From assembly GCA_002284615.2 (NCBI GenBank), contig MU069764.1, positions 196,802 through 226,331 on the forward strand: DNA of 29,530 nt. The letters are read 5' to 3'. This DNA comes from Dunaliella salina. Its lineage: Eukaryota; Chlorophyta; Chlorophyceae; Chlamydomonadales; Dunaliellaceae. Positions 24,701 through 27,700 of the stretch are shown one piece after another (the stretch's first letter is position 1; each line of letters begins with the position of its first letter). The notes beneath the pieces are model-generated. The model made no database searches and had not been told where the DNA came from. It saw only the letters and a program-made list of their open reading frames with translations. Both the position numbers and the translations under genes were made by a program.

Positions 24701-27700
24701 CGTCAAATGCCACGAGGAATTGTCGTCAAATGTCAAGAGGAATATCACGAGGAAATATCATGAGGAATGTCACGAGGAATGTCATGAGGAAACGTCATGA
24801 GGAATGCCACGAGGAAAGAGATGTCACGAGGAATGTCACAAGGAATTGTCGTCAAATGTCAAGAGGAATATCACGAGGAAAGAGATGTCATGAGGAATGT
24901 CACGAGGAAAGAGATGTCATGAGGAATGTCACACGAGGAAACGTCGTGTGAAAAGAAAGGGCATGACTGCGAGATAGCACTCCCAGAAAAGGTAATATGT
25001 CTCGTCCGAACACGCCAGCGCCAATAATGAGAGCAGATACTGGATGCACTCGGAGAGATAATTTGTCTTTACTGGCAGAAATGTGAGCAAAGCCAAATCC
25101 TGCCGCAAGCATCAAGGCAGGCTCCATGCACTGCACCCAGTGTACAGCCAGCACCATATGAACGAGTCGCATTTTATTGGCCATGATATCATGCAGTAGG
25201 TACGCGTTTGGGGGAGGTGAATAGGGTGTGGATGTGTGGAAGCAGATTGGGTGCAGTTGCGTCTAATTAGTACTACGAGGTCTCTCCCACATAGAGTTCC
25301 AAATTATCGCAAGGCAGATTTGTTTGTGGGTCCTGAATGGACCTCATGCTCGGGGCGCACTAAGGAGGGCATTGTTGAGACTTGTGTGCCGGACGATGGA
25401 AACGACCAGGATGCCCCACGACATGCATGCTGGGCGAACAAACTCATTGCCAAGAATTGCCGAGAAAAAAAATGATCATACCCGCTAGGGACAGCTGCAG
25501 GTATCAAGTAAAGGACCCATAAGCAGCGCTCACAACTTGTGTAACGTGCATAAGTTGCGATTCATTGTTTCTATGAACTCCATCCATGGGGCTTGAATGG
25601 CAGCCCTGCTTATTCTCCTGTCCTAAAACCACATCAACTCCTCTATTTGTGTCTGCGATCGATCGTTTTCATGGACCTTATCATGGGGCTTGAATGGAAG
25701 CTCTTCTCTTGTCCTGAAGCCACACCCACTCCTTGGGTAATTTGCCTTCCTGGATTTGGAAGGTGTGCTTCAGGCTGACCTACAACACCTCATCATTGAA
25801 AGTGACAAGAAGCGCTTAGATCGATTGTAAACAGAAAATTGGTCCGTCTCCTTTGCCTTCGATTGGTGCACTCCAGCTTCAGCTTCACCAGCGACACCTT
25901 TTCCCATACAGCAACGAAATAGTGCAAGTAAGCATGGAGGTGGTGAGCGACCAAACAGTGTGAGTAAGCATGAGGGCATCATCCATGCATGATTCCTGCT
26001 GTAATGATTTGAAATTTGACTCATTCAAGGTTATAACATCTAACTCTTAGTGTATACACCCATGCGCAGACCACTGCCCCCCGGAAGGCTACAGGGTTTT
26101 GATCCTAGCATAGTAGATACACCCATGGCATGATTCCTGCTGAAAGGCAGAGATGAAAAGTGAACTCACGCGCGACGCCCCGGGGTGTGTGGGTTAAAAA
26201 CAGGGAGCACATTGTTGAGCCAATTCATGGCACCCATGAAGCGATCCCAGTAGCTGCCTTTCACGACCCGCAGCTGCGCACGGCGCGCGTAGTGTGTGGC
26301 CTTGCCTGCGCACGCATGGACGACGTAAGGCACAGTGTTCTGCTCATGAAGCGGTCTTAGTAGCTCGTTTCATGACCCGCAGCTGTGCACAGTGTGCGCA
26401 GCGTGCGGGCTTGCCTGTGCATACACGGACAGAGTAATGCGCGCTGTGCAGCCCAGCTCAAGATGCCCATGTGGCAATCCCAGTGAACACTTCAACGAGT
26501 GCAGCTGTGCATGGGGAGAGGCTTGCCAGTAAGTAATGCCGAGATAAGGATAGCTAGGGCTTCCCAGGCATTGCAACGAGTTGAAAGTGGTTTGAACAAA
26601 GGTGTTTTTACCATGGTTTCCAGTGGAGAGCCTTGTGTGCTCTCTCATCAGTCTAGCTGTGCTGTCTTGCCTGCATGCTCATGAATCTGGTGTGCTGTCT
26701 TGCCTGACGCTCAGAGGCAAAGTAGGACTTTTTTCTTCTTTTCCGTCCATCTCATGAGGCCCCTTCCGTGTGAATCACACCTCATGTGAAAGTTGGCGAA
26801 GTTTAGGCTGCAATGAACACTCTGCCACCAGCGCTGGCTCAAAGCGCTAATGCAGAATTCTCATTCCGGCACATGTCCTCCAAAACACACATCACTGCTC
26901 ACATGCATTGCATGCAGCATACTTGCTAAGTGCCCATATCTATGCCTTAAGATCCACTCCTCTTCCCACAGAACTGCGCATGCACTGTTCAGACCCTAGC
27001 CACTACATCCTTCGCGCAGAAGTCTCTCAGCACAAACGTGGACTCTTCCTTTCTTGCACCAAAACGAGTGAATCTGTCACGACCTGCACTCTGGGTTTCA
27101 CTCGCAAGTGAAGGAAGAAAGGGTGCAAGTTTATGGGTCTCGCGCTGTTAGCGGGCTTGGCGGAACCTGAGGTGGCTTCCCTTACGTTCTCTGAGTCCGT
27201 CTGACTTCTGTGTGCGACCATGATGGGGCACTTCTGGTGAGAACCAAGTGGCCTGACGCCCAAGGAAATCCTGCCCACCCACTCGCCCAGCCGCCCCCTT
27301 CCTTGCCCCACCCGCTTGTGGCCATGAAACATCTCGGTGAGTGGAGGGGCATGTGCTTCTTGGGCTGGGGATCTATGGTACCTGTTTGTGCTGCAGCGCT
27401 GCTACCTTCTGTCCTCTCCAAACCCAAGTGTCCGAGAAAAGCCTGCCTCCTAACCTGCTTGTGATGCGGCTCCTGATCTTGAGGCTCAGCAGGAGAAGCT
27501 GTGGGTGCCCCTACCTTCTTGAGGAAAAGGAGGCCTGTATCCGCACCTGCTTGCGCTGCAGGTCCACGCTCCCAGGCACAACAGGAAGAGCTGTGTTGCC
27601 TGTACCTTCTTGGCGGATCAGGTGGGCCTGCTGCAGAACTGCTCGTGCTCTGGGACCAGACTTACAAATGTTGGAGAAAAAGCTGAATCTGTGCCTAGGT

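Noticed and set aside
24980..25140. Extra exon before S1 (frames with LRVHPVSALI or IISPSASS)
   Set aside because: No donor gives the phase needed for exon 5, while exon 4 joins exon 5 directly in phase with a sensible pre-S1 sequence.
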